From Acidobacteriota bacterium (GTDB lineage Bacteria; Acidobacteriota; Terriglobia; Acidiferrales; UBA7541), in the NCBI GenBank assembly GCA_013287135.1, contig JABDEK010000001.1, positions 1 through 64,000 on the forward strand: a DNA stretch of 64,000 bases, read 5' to 3'. Below the pieces are notes generated by a model. The model was not told where the DNA came from, ran no database searches, and saw nothing but the letters and a program-made list of their open reading frames with translations. Positions 8,584-17,468 of the stretch are shown one piece after another; within the stretch, counting starts at the first letter, position 1, and every line of letters starts with the position of its first letter. A program made the position numbers and the translations under genes.

Positions 8584-8873
8584 TTGATATCGTTAACGCC
8601 ATAGTTTCGAAAACCAACGTGACCCGCACCAAGGCCGAGCAAGCGGTGGAAACTGTCTTCGAGGCCATGAAGAACGCGTTGGGCCGAGGGGAACGCATTG
8701 AACTTCGGCGCTTCGGCGTGTTCAACGTAAAGCCGCGGAAGACCGGGATCGGCCGCAACCCGCGCACCGGGCAACAGGTTAGCATTCCTCCCGGCAAGGC
8801 CGTACGTTTCAAGCCTGGCAAAGAACTCCAGACATTGCCGGCTCCCGCTTCGACGCCCGCACCCAAGTCCTGA
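8574..8873 (+). CDS. HU/IHF family DNA-binding protein
   Basis: 99 residues of the bacterial histone-like family. It begins MIKLDIVNAIVSKTNVTRTKAEQ-like and continues 'ALGRGERIELRRFGVFNV' and the DNA-bending beta-arm 'GRNPRTGQQVSIPPGKAVRFKPGK', with the key Pro of the arm in RNPRTG. The 'RRFG' and 'IEL' forms are closer to IHF than to HU. The C terminus has an extra Pro/Ala tail of about ten residues. The start is GTG 8574, supported by GGAGG at 8564-8568. It dimerises and bends DNA in the nucleoid. The start region lies inside repeated palindromes, which suggests autoregulation (inference). Confidence 0.92.
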   Translation: MIKLDIVNAIVSKTNVTRTKAEQAVETVFEAMKNALGRGERIELRRFGVFNVKPRKTGIGRNPRTGQQVSIPPGKAVRFKPGKELQTLPAPASTPAPKS

Positions 8874-8906
8874 ACTAGCGCATGCTGTTGTTGGGTTGAT
8901 TCCCGC

Positions 8907-8928
8907 GAAAGGCGGCTGACCGCTTTTC
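8907..8928 (+). terminator. Hairpin after the HU-family gene
   Basis: Nine-pair stem (8907-8915 with 8920-8928, one G-U pair) and a CTGA loop, 34 bases after the stop codon. No U-run follows, so it may be a weak terminator or an mRNA-stabilising hairpin. Confidence 0.4.
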
Positions 8929-8949
8929 GGTGCTAAACTTGTACTCTTC

Positions 8950-9945
8950 ATGGATCACATTCCCGGCAACGGACACGCGCGTATTCCTGTCGAAGTTCTC
9001 GATCTTGGATACCCACAAATCATTGAACTGCCCCCGCCGCGTATTGTGCGACCCCGAAAACCCTGGTGGCCGGCACTGGTTCTTTTTCTACTCACGCTGG
9101 TTACTACCCTGGCGGTTGGATCGGAATTCGCGCTGTCGTATGCGCACAATGTTGCGCCATTCTCCGGCGACGACAATCCATTTGCGGCGATCGTAGCGCC
9201 GCTGGCGCATCCTCATCTACTCCTACTGGGCATTCCGTTTTCGTTTGCGCTGCTGGGGTTTTTGATGGCGCATGAGATGGGCCACTACGTGGCGTGCCAG
9301 ATTTACGGTATCGATGTGAGCTATCCCTACTTTATTCCGTCACCATTTCTGTTTGGGACATTTGGCGCGTTCCTGCGCATACGCTCGCCGATTGCGACGC
9401 GGCGCGCGCTGTTTGATGTTGGAATCGCCGGGCCCATTGCAGGATTTGTGGTCGCGGTGCCGTTGATGGCGTACGCGATATCGATTTCGAAAATCATTCC
9501 CGGTGTGCAGCAGAATGCCGATATTGTTTTTGGCCAGCCGACGCTGATGAAAATTTTTATGGGGATGTTTCATCCTGGCGCGGACCCGACGTCACTCTTG
9601 TTACATCCGATTGGACAGGCGGCTTGGGTGGGACTGTTTGCCACTGCGCTGAATCTGTTGCCTTGTTGGCAGCTTGACGGCGGACACATTCTGTACACGC
9701 TGGCGAGCAAAAAGCACAAAGAAATTTCACTGATCGTCGCCTTAGGCCTCATCGCGATGGGAATCCGTTGGTGGCACGGATGGGGAGTGTGGGGAATCGT
9801 TTTGCTCGTGCTATCGCTGAGATTTCGGCATCCGCCGGTTTATGACCGTTGGGAGCCGCTCGATGCAGGACGAAAATTATTGGCGATTCTGGCGCTAGCG
9901 ATATTTGTTTCGTGCTTCACGCAGTGGCCTACGAACAATCCTTGA
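8950..9945 (+). CDS. Site-2 protease-type (M50) membrane metalloprotease
   Basis: 331 residues with about seven hydrophobic segments. The zinc motif HEMGH sits in a membrane helix near residue 109 (HExxH). The second motif, LNLLPCWQLDGGHILY near 235-250, supplies the third zinc ligand (the Asp of LDGG). This pairing defines the intramembrane site-2 protease fold. Unlike RseP it lacks a PDZ domain, and the cytoplasmic N terminus of about 45 residues is proline-rich (PPPRIVRPRKPWWP). Target is unknown; such enzymes usually cleave anti-sigma factors or signal peptides. It lies alone downstream of the HU gene. Confidence 0.85.
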   Translation: MDHIPGNGHARIPVEVLDLGYPQIIELPPPRIVRPRKPWWPALVLFLLTLVTTLAVGSEFALSYAHNVAPFSGDDNPFAAIVAPLAHPHLLLLGIPFSFALLGFLMAHEMGHYVACQIYGIDVSYPYFIPSPFLFGTFGAFLRIRSPIATRRALFDVGIAGPIAGFVVAVPLMAYAISISKIIPGVQQNADIVFGQPTLMKIFMGMFHPGADPTSLLLHPIGQAAWVGLFATALNLLPCWQLDGGHILYTLASKKHKEISLIVALGLIAMGIRWWHGWGVWGIVLLVLSLRFRHPPVYDRWEPLDAGRKLLAILALAIFVSCFTQWPTNNP

Positions 9946-10014
9946 AGCCTTCTTCGTAAGAAAATCGCTCCGTGTTGACGATTCGCTTGAGAAGTATATG
10001 ATGCCCGCATCGTA

Positions 10015-11370
10015 ATGGATCATCCTCCGACTCCTTCGCAGAATTCTCCAACACTCGTACGTACGCTTGGCTTGCGCGATCTAACAATGCTGGTTATTGG
10101 AGGCGTGATCGGGTCGGGAATATTTTTGGTACCTGGCGCGATTCAACGCCGCGTCGGAAATTCAGTCGGGTTAGCGATTCTGGTCTGGGTGGCGGGCGGA
10201 TTCTTGTCGCTCGTCGGCGCGCTCACATACGGCGAACTGGCAGCCATGAAGCCGGAGGCGGGCGGGCTGTACGTTTACATGCGCGATTGTTTTGGCAGGC
10301 TGCCGGCGTTTCTCTACGGATGGACGCTGTTTCTGGTGATTGCTTCGGGAGGCATGGCCACGCTTGCGGTGGCATTCAGCGCCTATTTGGGCCAGATTAT
10401 TCCGGTCAGTTGGGTGATGGCGAAGCTGGCAGCAGTGGGCATGATAGCCGCGATAACTCTCGTAAATATTTATGGCACGCGCGAAAGTTCGGACCTGCAA
10501 AATTGGACCACTTATGCGAAGGTCGCGTTGATTCTGGCGATGAGTGCCGTGCTCTTGGCGATGGGACGCGGTTTTCATGGTTCACAAAGTATTCTGTGGC
10601 CGGCGCGAGTGAACAGCTCGATGCTTTCGAACTTTGGCTTGGCGATGATCGCAGCGCTATGGTCCTACGAGGGTTGGCAGTTCGCTTCTTTCAGCGCGGG
10701 AGAAGCGGCTCACCCACAGCGAGATTTTCCGCGGGCGTTTTTTTACGGCACGTTGTCGCTGACGATAATTTATGTGCTGGCCGCTTTGTCATACGTGGCT
10801 GCCCTGGGGCCGGAAGCTGCCGGACGGTCGGATACCATTGCCGCTGCCGCGATGGCTGTGATCCTGGGGCCGATGGCGGCGAAGTTCGTTGCGCTTCTGA
10901 TCATGATTTCCACGTTTAGCTCGGCGAACAGCATTCAGCTCACTAGCCCGCGCGTTTATTACGCTATGGCCGGCGATGGCTTATTTTTTCGCAGAATGGC
11001 GGAAGTGCATCCGCGTTTTCGCACGCCGGCGTTTGCAATTTTCACTTCCGGAGTTTGGGCTGCGATCCTGGCGTGCTTGGGAAGCTTTGAGCAGCTGTTT
11101 ACCTACGTGATCTTTACCGGCTGGATTTTCTACGGGCTGGCAGGAGCGAGTATTTTTGTCTACCGCAGGAAAATGCCGGGCGCGCCACTTCCCTATCGTG
11201 TGCCGGGATATCCGTGGACTCCCGTGATTTTTGTGCTGGCGAGCGCGGCGTTAGTGGTGAATGCAACTTCTTCGCGGCCGGCTGGGGCGATTGAGGGGCT
11301 TGGAATCGTGCTCGCTGGATTGCCCGCTTATCTGATATGGCGCAAGCGACGGCCGAAGACTAGTTCCTAA
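10015..11370 (+). CDS. APC superfamily amino acid permease (LAT-like)
   Basis: 451 residues with twelve predicted membrane helices. The first helix carries the substrate-binding signature 'VIGGVIGSGIFLVPG' (about 25-40), a hallmark of amino acid/polyamine transporters, and 'YGELAAMKPEAGGLYVYMRD' follows helix 2. 'WSYEGWQFASFSAGE' near helix 6 is typical of the LAT-type branch. It is probably an inner-membrane amino acid transporter or exchanger; specificity cannot be read. The stop codon overlaps that of convergent priA by 4 bases. Confidence 0.88.
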   Translation: MDHPPTPSQNSPTLVRTLGLRDLTMLVIGGVIGSGIFLVPGAIQRRVGNSVGLAILVWVAGGFLSLVGALTYGELAAMKPEAGGLYVYMRDCFGRLPAFLYGWTLFLVIASGGMATLAVAFSAYLGQIIPVSWVMAKLAAVGMIAAITLVNIYGTRESSDLQNWTTYAKVALILAMSAVLLAMGRGFHGSQSILWPARVNSSMLSNFGLAMIAALWSYEGWQFASFSAGEAAHPQRDFPRAFFYGTLSLTIIYVLAALSYVAALGPEAAGRSDTIAAAAMAVILGPMAAKFVALLIMISTFSSANSIQLTSPRVYYAMAGDGLFFRRMAEVHPRFRTPAFAIFTSGVWAAILACLGSFEQLFTYVIFTGWIFYGLAGASIFVYRRKMPGAPLPYRVPGYPWTPVIFVLASAALVVNATSSRPAGAIEGLGIVLAGLPAYLIWRKRRPKTSS

Positions 11371-13814
11371 AACAAACTGGTGGGATCTACGTCAACGATT
11401 ACGGCGGTGTCTGGAATTTTTTTCGCGGCGCAGAAATCAAGCGCGCCGCTGAGCGCCTGGCCCAGAGCCGAGCGTCGCGGCGACTTCAAAACGAACTGAA
11501 AGCGATAATCCTTGCGCAAACGCGCCAGCGGAGCCGCGGCCGGGCCCAGAATTTTCACTCCGCGATTTTCGAATGGAGCAAAATGAGTTTCGAGAGCTTT
11601 GGCCCAGCGAATTGCGTTTTCAATTTTGCGATCGCGCACCAGGACGCTGGCGAGCGCGGTAAATGGCGGATAGTGAAGCATGCGGCGGAAGTGCGCTTCT
11701 TTTTCGTAGAAGGAAACGTAATCCTGCTGCACGGCGTATTGGATGGCGTAATGTTCCGGGTAGTACGTTTCCACCAGGACTTCGCCGGCAAGCTCGCCGC
11801 GGCCAGCGCGTCCGGCGACTTGCGTGAGCAACTGGAAAGTTTTTTCGGCTGCGCGGAAATCCGGACGTCCGAGCGCGAGATCGGCAGCGACGACACCCAC
11901 CAGAGTGACGCGCTGGAAGTCATGGCCCTTCGCAACCATTTGGGTGCCCACGAGGATATCCAGTTCGCCGCTCGCGAACGCGCCGAGCACTTGCTGATAT
12001 TCGCGCTTGGTGCGAACGGTGTCGCGATCGAGGCGCGCGATTCGAGCGGCGGGAAATTTTTCCTTCAAATATTCCTCTACCCGTTCCGCGCCATCGCCGA
12101 CGAAATAGAGGAACTCGCCGTTACACTTCGGGCATTTCTTCGGCGGGCGAATCGAGTAGCCGCAGTAGTGGCACTCTAGGCGTTGTCGGCTTTTGTGATA
12201 GGTCAGCGCGATGCTGCAATTTTCGCACTGCACAAAGGCGCCGCAACTTCGGCAAAGAAGAGACCACGAATAGCCGCGCCGATTGATCAGGACCATGGCT
12301 TGCGTTTTTTCTTCCAGGCGCAAGGCGATCGCTGCGCGCAAAGCTTCCGAAACCGGACGGGTTTTAAGCTGTTGGCGGAATTCTTCGCGGAGATCGACCA
12401 CTCGAACCTCTGCCAAGGGACGGTTTTCGACGCGCGAGGTCAATTCCAGCAGGCCATATTTTCCATCGCGCGCGTTGTGATAGGTTTCTAGCGAAGGAGT
12501 GGCGGAGCCGAGTAGCGCGACAGCTCCTTCCAGGCGCGCACGGTAGACAGCGACGTCACGGCCGTTGTAACGTGGAGTTTCTTCCTGCTTGTAACTGGTT
12601 TCTTGCTCTTCGTCCACGATGATCAAGCCAAGATTTTCCAGCGGCGCGAAAACGGCGGAGCGAGTTCCGACCACGATGCTGGCCTGGCCGTGACGCACGC
12701 GCCACCATTCGCGCGCGCGTTCCACATCTGGCAAACCGCTATGGAGGATGGCGACCGTTTCACCGAAGCGCGCGCGGACCAAGCGGCCAACCCATAATGT
12801 GAGCGCGATTTCCGGAACCAGCACGATGGCCGTCTTGCCGCGCGAGATCGTCGCTTCGATGGCGCCGAGATAAACTTCTGTTTTGCCGCTGCCGGTGACG
12901 CCGTGAAGCAAGCCTGCCGTAAATTTCCCGGCCACCAACCAGCGCCATATTTCCGCCAAGGCCAGTCTTTGTTCGGCATTCAGATCATTGCTGGGCGGAG
13001 TGAAATCGGTATCCCAGGGATCTTCATCGGCTACGAGCGGCTCTTCCCACGCGAGCACGTGGCCTTGTTTTTCCAAGCGCTGGATGATGGCGCGCGATAC
13101 TTCGGCTTTCTCCATCAGGACGGCTATCGGAAGCGGGCCACGAGTGGCGGTTAACACTTCGCGAATTTTTTCTTCGGCTGGATTTGTGGATGGCTCATCT
13201 TTGGCGGGATTCCAGGCGATGATTTTCTGCGTGCGTGTTTTGCGGCGGTGGACCCGTTCCTGCGCAGTCAGGTGGCCTCGACGCACCAATCTTTCTGCGG
13301 CAGATTCGCCTCCGGGCAACCGACGGACGGCAGCGGACTGGATTGCACGCGCTTTTTCGGTGGCGGCATCGAATCTGCGCAGAAATTCAAATTCAGAGCT
13401 TTCAACGTCCGTGTTCTCGCTGCCCGCGGCTAGTTCTTGCAAATAGGCGCGGCCTGCGTCGGTGAGCCAATATTCGCGGTCGTGGCGCAGCTCAATTTCG
13501 GGAGGAAGCATGGCGCGAAATGTTTCGCCGATGGGAGCGATGTAGTAGCGGCTGATCCAGTGGCCCAACTCGATTAGTTTCGGTGGGAGCGCCGGGATGC
13601 GGTCGAGCAGTCCCGAAATTTCCTTTATTTGCGCGATAGTGGGAGCTTTATCAGAGACGGAGAGTCCGACTCCAACCATCGCGCGATTGCGAAACGGGAC
13701 GAGCAGACGGCGGCCGGCGAGATCTTCGTCGCGCAGAGAATCGGGAATGGCGTAGGTGAAGGTCGAGCGCAGGGGAACCGGGAGAGCAACCTCGCAATAA
13801 TGTTTGGCCGTCAT
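11367..13814 (-). CDS. priA: Primosomal protein N' (replication restart helicase PriA)
   Basis: 815 residues. The N-terminal 3'-DNA-binding domain starts 'YCEVALPVPLRSTFTYAIP'. The helicase core has Walker A GVTGSGKTEVYL, DEEQ (DExH-type motif II) and 'LLGSATPSLETYHN'. The zinc-binding insertion shows paired cysteines (CRSCG, CENC, CHYCG, CPKC). Motif V/VI residues appear in 'ILVGTQMVAKGHDFQRVTLVGV' and 'QVAGRAGRGELAGEV'. It reloads the replisome at stalled forks. A central stretch (about 130-250) is longer and more variable than in E. coli, as is common outside Proteobacteria. Length is within the family range. The gene stands alone. Confidence 0.95.
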   Translation of the reverse strand: MTAKHYCEVALPVPLRSTFTYAIPDSLRDEDLAGRRLLVPFRNRAMVGVGLSVSDKAPTIAQIKEISGLLDRIPALPPKLIELGHWISRYYIAPIGETFRAMLPPEIELRHDREYWLTDAGRAYLQELAAGSENTDVESSEFEFLRRFDAATEKARAIQSAAVRRLPGGESAAERLVRRGHLTAQERVHRRKTRTQKIIAWNPAKDEPSTNPAEEKIREVLTATRGPLPIAVLMEKAEVSRAIIQRLEKQGHVLAWEEPLVADEDPWDTDFTPPSNDLNAEQRLALAEIWRWLVAGKFTAGLLHGVTGSGKTEVYLGAIEATISRGKTAIVLVPEIALTLWVGRLVRARFGETVAILHSGLPDVERAREWWRVRHGQASIVVGTRSAVFAPLENLGLIIVDEEQETSYKQEETPRYNGRDVAVYRARLEGAVALLGSATPSLETYHNARDGKYGLLELTSRVENRPLAEVRVVDLREEFRQQLKTRPVSEALRAAIALRLEEKTQAMVLINRRGYSWSLLCRSCGAFVQCENCSIALTYHKSRQRLECHYCGYSIRPPKKCPKCNGEFLYFVGDGAERVEEYLKEKFPAARIARLDRDTVRTKREYQQVLGAFASGELDILVGTQMVAKGHDFQRVTLVGVVAADLALGRPDFRAAEKTFQLLTQVAGRAGRGELAGEVLVETYYPEHYAIQYAVQQDYVSFYEKEAHFRRMLHYPPFTALASVLVRDRKIENAIRWAKALETHFAPFENRGVKILGPAAAPLARLRKDYRFQFVLKSPRRSALGQALSGALDFCAAKKIPDTAVIVDVDPTSLF

Positions 13815-13930
13815 GCTCGCAGTAGTGTAGCAGGGTGACTCGCGGCGGTTTATGTATGGCTATCCTTGCGAAGGTGCTGGATTGAAGGATTCGCCGCACA
13901 ATCAATGATTGTCTTCGCGCCCAAGAGAGC

Positions 13931-13956
13931 AGATTCCTCGCTGCACTCGGAATGAC
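13931..13956 (-). repeat. Probable dispersed intergenic repeat
   Basis: The segment reads, on the minus strand, as the familiar GTCATTCCGAGTGCAGCGAG-type element whose accidental translation contains FVIPSAARNLL. Elements of this kind are found scattered between genes in many environmental genomes. Only one copy is in the window, so the dispersed nature is from prior knowledge. Confidence 0.45.
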
Positions 13957-13977
13957 GAATAAAAACGAATGCAATGC

Positions 13978-14044
13978 TCAGATGCCGGCGCAAAGAAAAG
14001 CTGAAGCGAACGCGTCAAATGCCGGAGCGCAAGTAAAGCTAAAG
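13978..14044 (+). repeat. Imperfect direct repeat pair
   Basis: Two related units of about 30 bases (13978-14006 and 14015-14044) share TCARATGCCGG, CGCAA and AAAGCTRAAG, 37 bases apart. They fill the gap between priA and the EamA gene. Function unknown. Confidence 0.5.
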
Positions 14045-14052
14045 TGGGCACC

Positions 14053-14955
14053 TTAGATGCTGACGCAGATGATGCCGGCGAAAATTAGGACGATGCCCAG
14101 CCATTGGCTGCGTTCGAGGCGCTCGCGTAGAAAAATCCAGGAAAGCAGAACTGTGACGGCACCGTACAAGGACGCCAGGACGCTGACTACGGAAACAGGC
14201 CCGATGTGCAGGCCGGCATTATTGGCGACGTAGGCAGCGGTGTCCATCACGCCTACGGCTGCGAGTTGCCACCAGATTCGACCGTGCGGCAGGCGGAGGC
14301 TTTGGCGCGTTGGCAGCGCGAATATTGCAAGAGAAACCAGGGCGGTGAGGCGCATCACCCAAACTGAAACAGCGTCGCCGACGAGCGGTATAACGTGGAA
14401 GCCGAGAAACCAAAACATGAAGCCGAAACCTACGGCTGCCAAGATCGCCCAGCCCACGCCGCGCGACAACCGCGAGGCGGTTGAGGGATTAGCTGCGTCC
14501 AGGGGATTCATCGGCTTTGACGCGAAAGACATGGCAGCGAGGATTACTCCCGTCAGTGTGACTGCGATTCCAATTCCGCGAAGCGCATTAATTCGCTCGC
14601 CGCTCGCGATGGAAAGCGCTACGGTAAGCGCGGGATAGCTGGACGAAACCGGGCCGACGATGCTCATCACGCCGATTTCGAAAGAATAATAAAGCGAGAG
14701 TGATGCTGTGACGTTCAGCAATCCTGCGACTGCTGTGAACGCCCAGGGCTGCCATCCTGGAGCGACGTGCGAAAAACCGCCGGCGAACTTGAGGTAAACG
14801 CTGAGGGCAATAAACCCGAAAAACTGCATGAAGAAAAGCGTGCGATAAGCTCCGACTCGGCGGGATGCAAAACGCGCCGCAAAATCGGCCAAGCCCCAGC
14901 ACACCGCTCCGGTCAATCCGAGGATGACACCCAAAGAATTCTCCACTACCCCCAC
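14053..14955 (-). CDS. EamA/DMT superfamily transporter
   Basis: About 300 residues with ten hydrophobic segments arranged as two EamA repeats of five helices. The first repeat starts 'LGVILGLTGAVCWGLADFAARFAS' and the second starts near 'GVGWAILAAVGFGFMFWFLG'; the C-terminal 'FLRERLERSQWLGIVLIFAGI' is a typical EamA ending. It is likely an inner-membrane metabolite exporter with unknown substrate. The start is uncertain. GTG 14955 gives the longest form, but TTG 14937 has GGAG 5 bases upstream and begins right at the first helix. Confidence 0.83.
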   Translation of the reverse strand: MGVVENSLGVILGLTGAVCWGLADFAARFASRRVGAYRTLFFMQFFGFIALSVYLKFAGGFSHVAPGWQPWAFTAVAGLLNVTASLSLYYSFEIGVMSIVGPVSSSYPALTVALSIASGERINALRGIGIAVTLTGVILAAMSFASKPMNPLDAANPSTASRLSRGVGWAILAAVGFGFMFWFLGFHVIPLVGDAVSVWVMRLTALVSLAIFALPTRQSLRLPHGRIWWQLAAVGVMDTAAYVANNAGLHIGPVSVVSVLASLYGAVTVLLSWIFLRERLERSQWLGIVLIFAGIICVSI

Positions 14956-15026
14956 CCGTGCTCGATCATTCTTGGCTATCGTCGGCTAACTTCGACTATT
15001 TTCGACTGTTTACCAAAGGTGGCGGG

Positions 15027-15893
15027 CTATTTACGTTTCGGTTGCAGACCGAGGACGGTCATTACTTTTTGCAAATCTTTCCAGACTTCACCTTTCGCAT
15101 TTGGATTTCGCAACAGGTAAGCGGGGTGATAGGTGGCAATCAGTTTCGAGCCGCGAAAATCAAACCACTCGCCGCGAAAACGGGAGATGCCCTGGGTAGT
15201 TTGCAAAAGAGTCTGAGACGCGCAACTTCCCAGGCAGCAAATTACTTTTGGCCGGATCACGTCAATCTGGCGGAAAAGAAAGGGCGAGCAGGTGGTGATT
15301 TCATCTTTTTCCGGCAGGCGATTTTCGGGCGGGCGGCATTTCACCACGTTGCAGATGTAAACATCTTCGCGGCGCAGACCCATAGCTTCGATCATCTGGG
15401 TGAGTAATTTTCCCGCGCGGCCAACGAAGGGCTCGCCCTTAATATCTTCGTCATGGCCGGGGCCTTCGCCGACGAAGACCAATTCCGCTTTCATGCTGCC
15501 CACGCCGAAAACAATATTGGTGCGGGCTTTGTGAAGTTTGCAGCGCGTGCAATCGCCCATGGTTTCTCGTATGAGCTGAAGCGTATCGCCGGCGATGCGC
15601 TCGCTGGCTTCGAACAGTGAAGGCGCTTGCGCGAACGGCGCAACGACGGAAGAACGCGCGGCCGCCGTTACACCTGGAGTGGTTGGAGAAAGACCGAACG
15701 AAGAACTTGCACTGGCTGAGCGGGCGGCCGCGGCAATCGGAGACTGCCGCGGCTCAGTCGATTGCGAGCCAGGGGCTTGCGCTGTCTGCGCAACAACATT
15801 AGATGAAACGCGGTCGCGATAGTAAGGCCCCAACTCTAAGTCAGCTCCGTAACGAAGCCAGGCTTCCACCCGGGCACGCTTGTCAGATTCCAA
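15027..15893 (-). CDS. Family 4 uracil-DNA glycosylase (Fe-S)
   Basis: 288 residues; removes uracil from DNA to start base excision repair. The catalytic core occupies about residues 98-285. Cluster-binding cysteines appear as CTRC near 113, NVVKC, then a fourth cysteine in 'EITTCSPFL', the family 4 pattern. Motif A is GEGPGHDE, and the C-terminal HPAYLLRNP motif is complete. Before the core lies a 65-70 residue Ala/Ser/Pro-rich linker (about 30-98) after a short conserved N-terminal helix ('KRARVEAWLRYGADL'), as in phage-polymerase-fused or acidobacterial forms. TTG 15893 is accepted because GGAGG lies 7 bases upstream. Probably last gene of the lptC-to-coaBC cluster. Confidence 0.9.
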   Translation of the reverse strand: MESDKRARVEAWLRYGADLELGPYYRDRVSSNVVAQTAQAPGSQSTEPRQSPIAAAARSASASSSFGLSPTTPGVTAAARSSVVAPFAQAPSLFEASERIAGDTLQLIRETMGDCTRCKLHKARTNIVFGVGSMKAELVFVGEGPGHDEDIKGEPFVGRAGKLLTQMIEAMGLRREDVYICNVVKCRPPENRLPEKDEITTCSPFLFRQIDVIRPKVICCLGSCASQTLLQTTQGISRFRGEWFDFRGSKLIATYHPAYLLRNPNAKGEVWKDLQKVMTVLGLQPKRK

Positions 15894-16004
15894 CGAGGCC
15901 CTCCCAATTTTGAACTGAACAGGAGAACTTTATCACAGCGAACGGGGTCGCCGAGCGTGCCTGAAGAAATTTTATTACCGAAGACAGAGAGAAAATGAAG
16001 ACGC

Positions 16005-17219
16005 TTACTTCGAAGTTTTTTGGATTTCGAGGACGCGATCGAGGATTTGATTCGCCACTTCAAGCTTGGACATCTTAGGCAGCGGAATTTCGCGGCCATC
16101 TCGCGAATAGATCGTAACGATATTGGTGTCTGCATCGAATCCGGCGCCTTCCTGGGTCACATCATTTGCGACAATCAAGTCCGCGCCTTTGCGCGTCAAT
16201 TTTCCGCGCGCGTTTTCCGCCACGGCATTCGTTTCGGCGGCAAATCCAACCAACACGCGGCCAGGTTGCTTCTGGCGTCCAAGCTCGGCGAGAATATCCG
16301 GCGTGGGTTCCAGGCCGAGGGTAATCCGCCCTTCGTTGCGCTTTAGTTTCTGATCGTACTGCGCGGCCGGACGATAATCCGAGATGGCTGCGGCCATAAT
16401 TACGACGTTCGCATTTGCGGCGCGCTCGCGGACGGCCTGATGCATTTCCTCGGCTGCCCGAACCGGGACCCAATCCACTCCATCGGGAATTTTCAAATCG
16501 GTTGGTCCGCTGACCAGAATGACGTGGGCCCCTCTGCGGTTCGCAGCCTCCGCGAGAGCGTAACCCATTTTCCCGGATGAGCGATTGGTGAGAAATCGAA
16601 CAGGATCGATGTCTTCGCAAGTAGGGCCAGCTGTGACAAGAATTGTTTGACCGCCGAGATCGTGGCGCAGGCCAAGCACATCGCAAACTTTCTTTGCGAT
16701 GGTCTCGGTGGCAGCGAGCCGTCCCGCGCCTACCATACCGCAAGCGAGGTAGCCTTCATCGGGATCCACCACGTGCACGCCGCGTTCGCGCAGAATCGCG
16801 AGGTTGCGTTGGGTAGCAGGATGGTCCCACATATTCACGTTCATGGCAGGGGCGACCACCACCGGAGCCGTCGTGGCGAGATACAGAGTGGCGAGAAAAT
16901 CTTCGGCAATGCCGTTGGCAAATTTGCCGAGAATGTCCGCGGTAGCGGGCGCCACCAGCAGCAAATCAATTCGCTGCGCCACGGCAATATGTTCAATGGC
17001 GCTTTCAACGTTTGCCGGAGCAGCGGAACCACCGGCACTGAACATATCCGTGATTACTTTTTGTCCGGTGAGCGCGGCGAAGGTAAGAGGAGTGATGAAC
17101 TCCTGCGCCGCACGGGTCATCAGCACTTGCACGTCCAACTTTTCCTGCTGCAAACGGCGAACCAGTTCCGCAGCTTTGTAAGCCGCAACGCCTCCAGTGA
17201 CGCCGAGTGCGATTTTCAT
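16005..17219 (-). CDS. coaBC: Bifunctional phosphopantothenoylcysteine decarboxylase/phosphopantothenate-cysteine ligase
   Basis: 404 residues; carries out two consecutive steps of coenzyme A synthesis. The N-terminal CoaC half (1-185) is a flavoprotein with 'GVTGGVAAYKAAELVR', the catalytic His in SAIEHIAVAQ, the 'PAMNVNMW' motif and the substrate lid ACGMVGAGRLA with the reactive cysteine. The CoaB half (190-400) has 'ITAGPTCEDIDPVRFLTNRSSGKMG' and 'ADLIVANDV'. Length matches E. coli Dfp. It lies 17 bases after rpoZ, as in many bacteria where gmk-rpoZ-coaBC are adjacent. Together with coaD near the window end, two CoA genes are present here. Confidence 0.96.
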   Translation of the reverse strand: MKIALGVTGGVAAYKAAELVRRLQQEKLDVQVLMTRAAQEFITPLTFAALTGQKVITDMFSAGGSAAPANVESAIEHIAVAQRIDLLLVAPATADILGKFANGIAEDFLATLYLATTAPVVVAPAMNVNMWDHPATQRNLAILRERGVHVVDPDEGYLACGMVGAGRLAATETIAKKVCDVLGLRHDLGGQTILVTAGPTCEDIDPVRFLTNRSSGKMGYALAEAANRRGAHVILVSGPTDLKIPDGVDWVPVRAAEEMHQAVRERAANANVVIMAAAISDYRPAAQYDQKLKRNEGRITLGLEPTPDILAELGRQKQPGRVLVGFAAETNAVAENARGKLTRKGADLIVANDVTQEGAGFDADTNIVTIYSRDGREIPLPKMSKLEVANQILDRVLEIQKTSK

Positions 17220-17236
17220 CTGGTGCGCGGCGGATG

Positions 17237-17461
17237 CTACTTCTTCCGCTTGCCGTCCTTATCCTCAGGCTCTCCGCTCAATTCCTTGGCTTCGTATTCG
17301 AGCAGACCTTTCAGCAATTCTTCTTCGGCGATGCGCGTGGTCTTGCGCGATCGCGGGTTATCGACCATGGGGCGTCCGCCGATCATCAACTGCCGTGCGC
17401 GGCGCGCGACGACTACAACATATGCAAACTGGCTTTCCGGTGGATCTCTCAACACGGCCAT
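17237..17461 (-). CDS. rpoZ: DNA-directed RNA polymerase omega subunit
   Basis: 74 residues. 'FAYVVVVARRARQLMIGGRP' corresponds to the conserved omega helix (RxxVxxAxxRAxQL), followed by 'TTRIAEEELLKGLLEYE'. Omega helps assemble and stabilise the beta' subunit. A TTG at 17479 could add six residues, but GGAGG falls after that codon and before ATG 17461, so ATG is chosen (spacing about 11). It starts 7 bases after the gmk stop. Confidence 0.88.
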   Translation of the reverse strand: MAVLRDPPESQFAYVVVVARRARQLMIGGRPMVDNPRSRKTTRIAEEELLKGLLEYEAKELSGEPEDKDGKRKK

Positions 17462-17468
17462 ATTCAGA

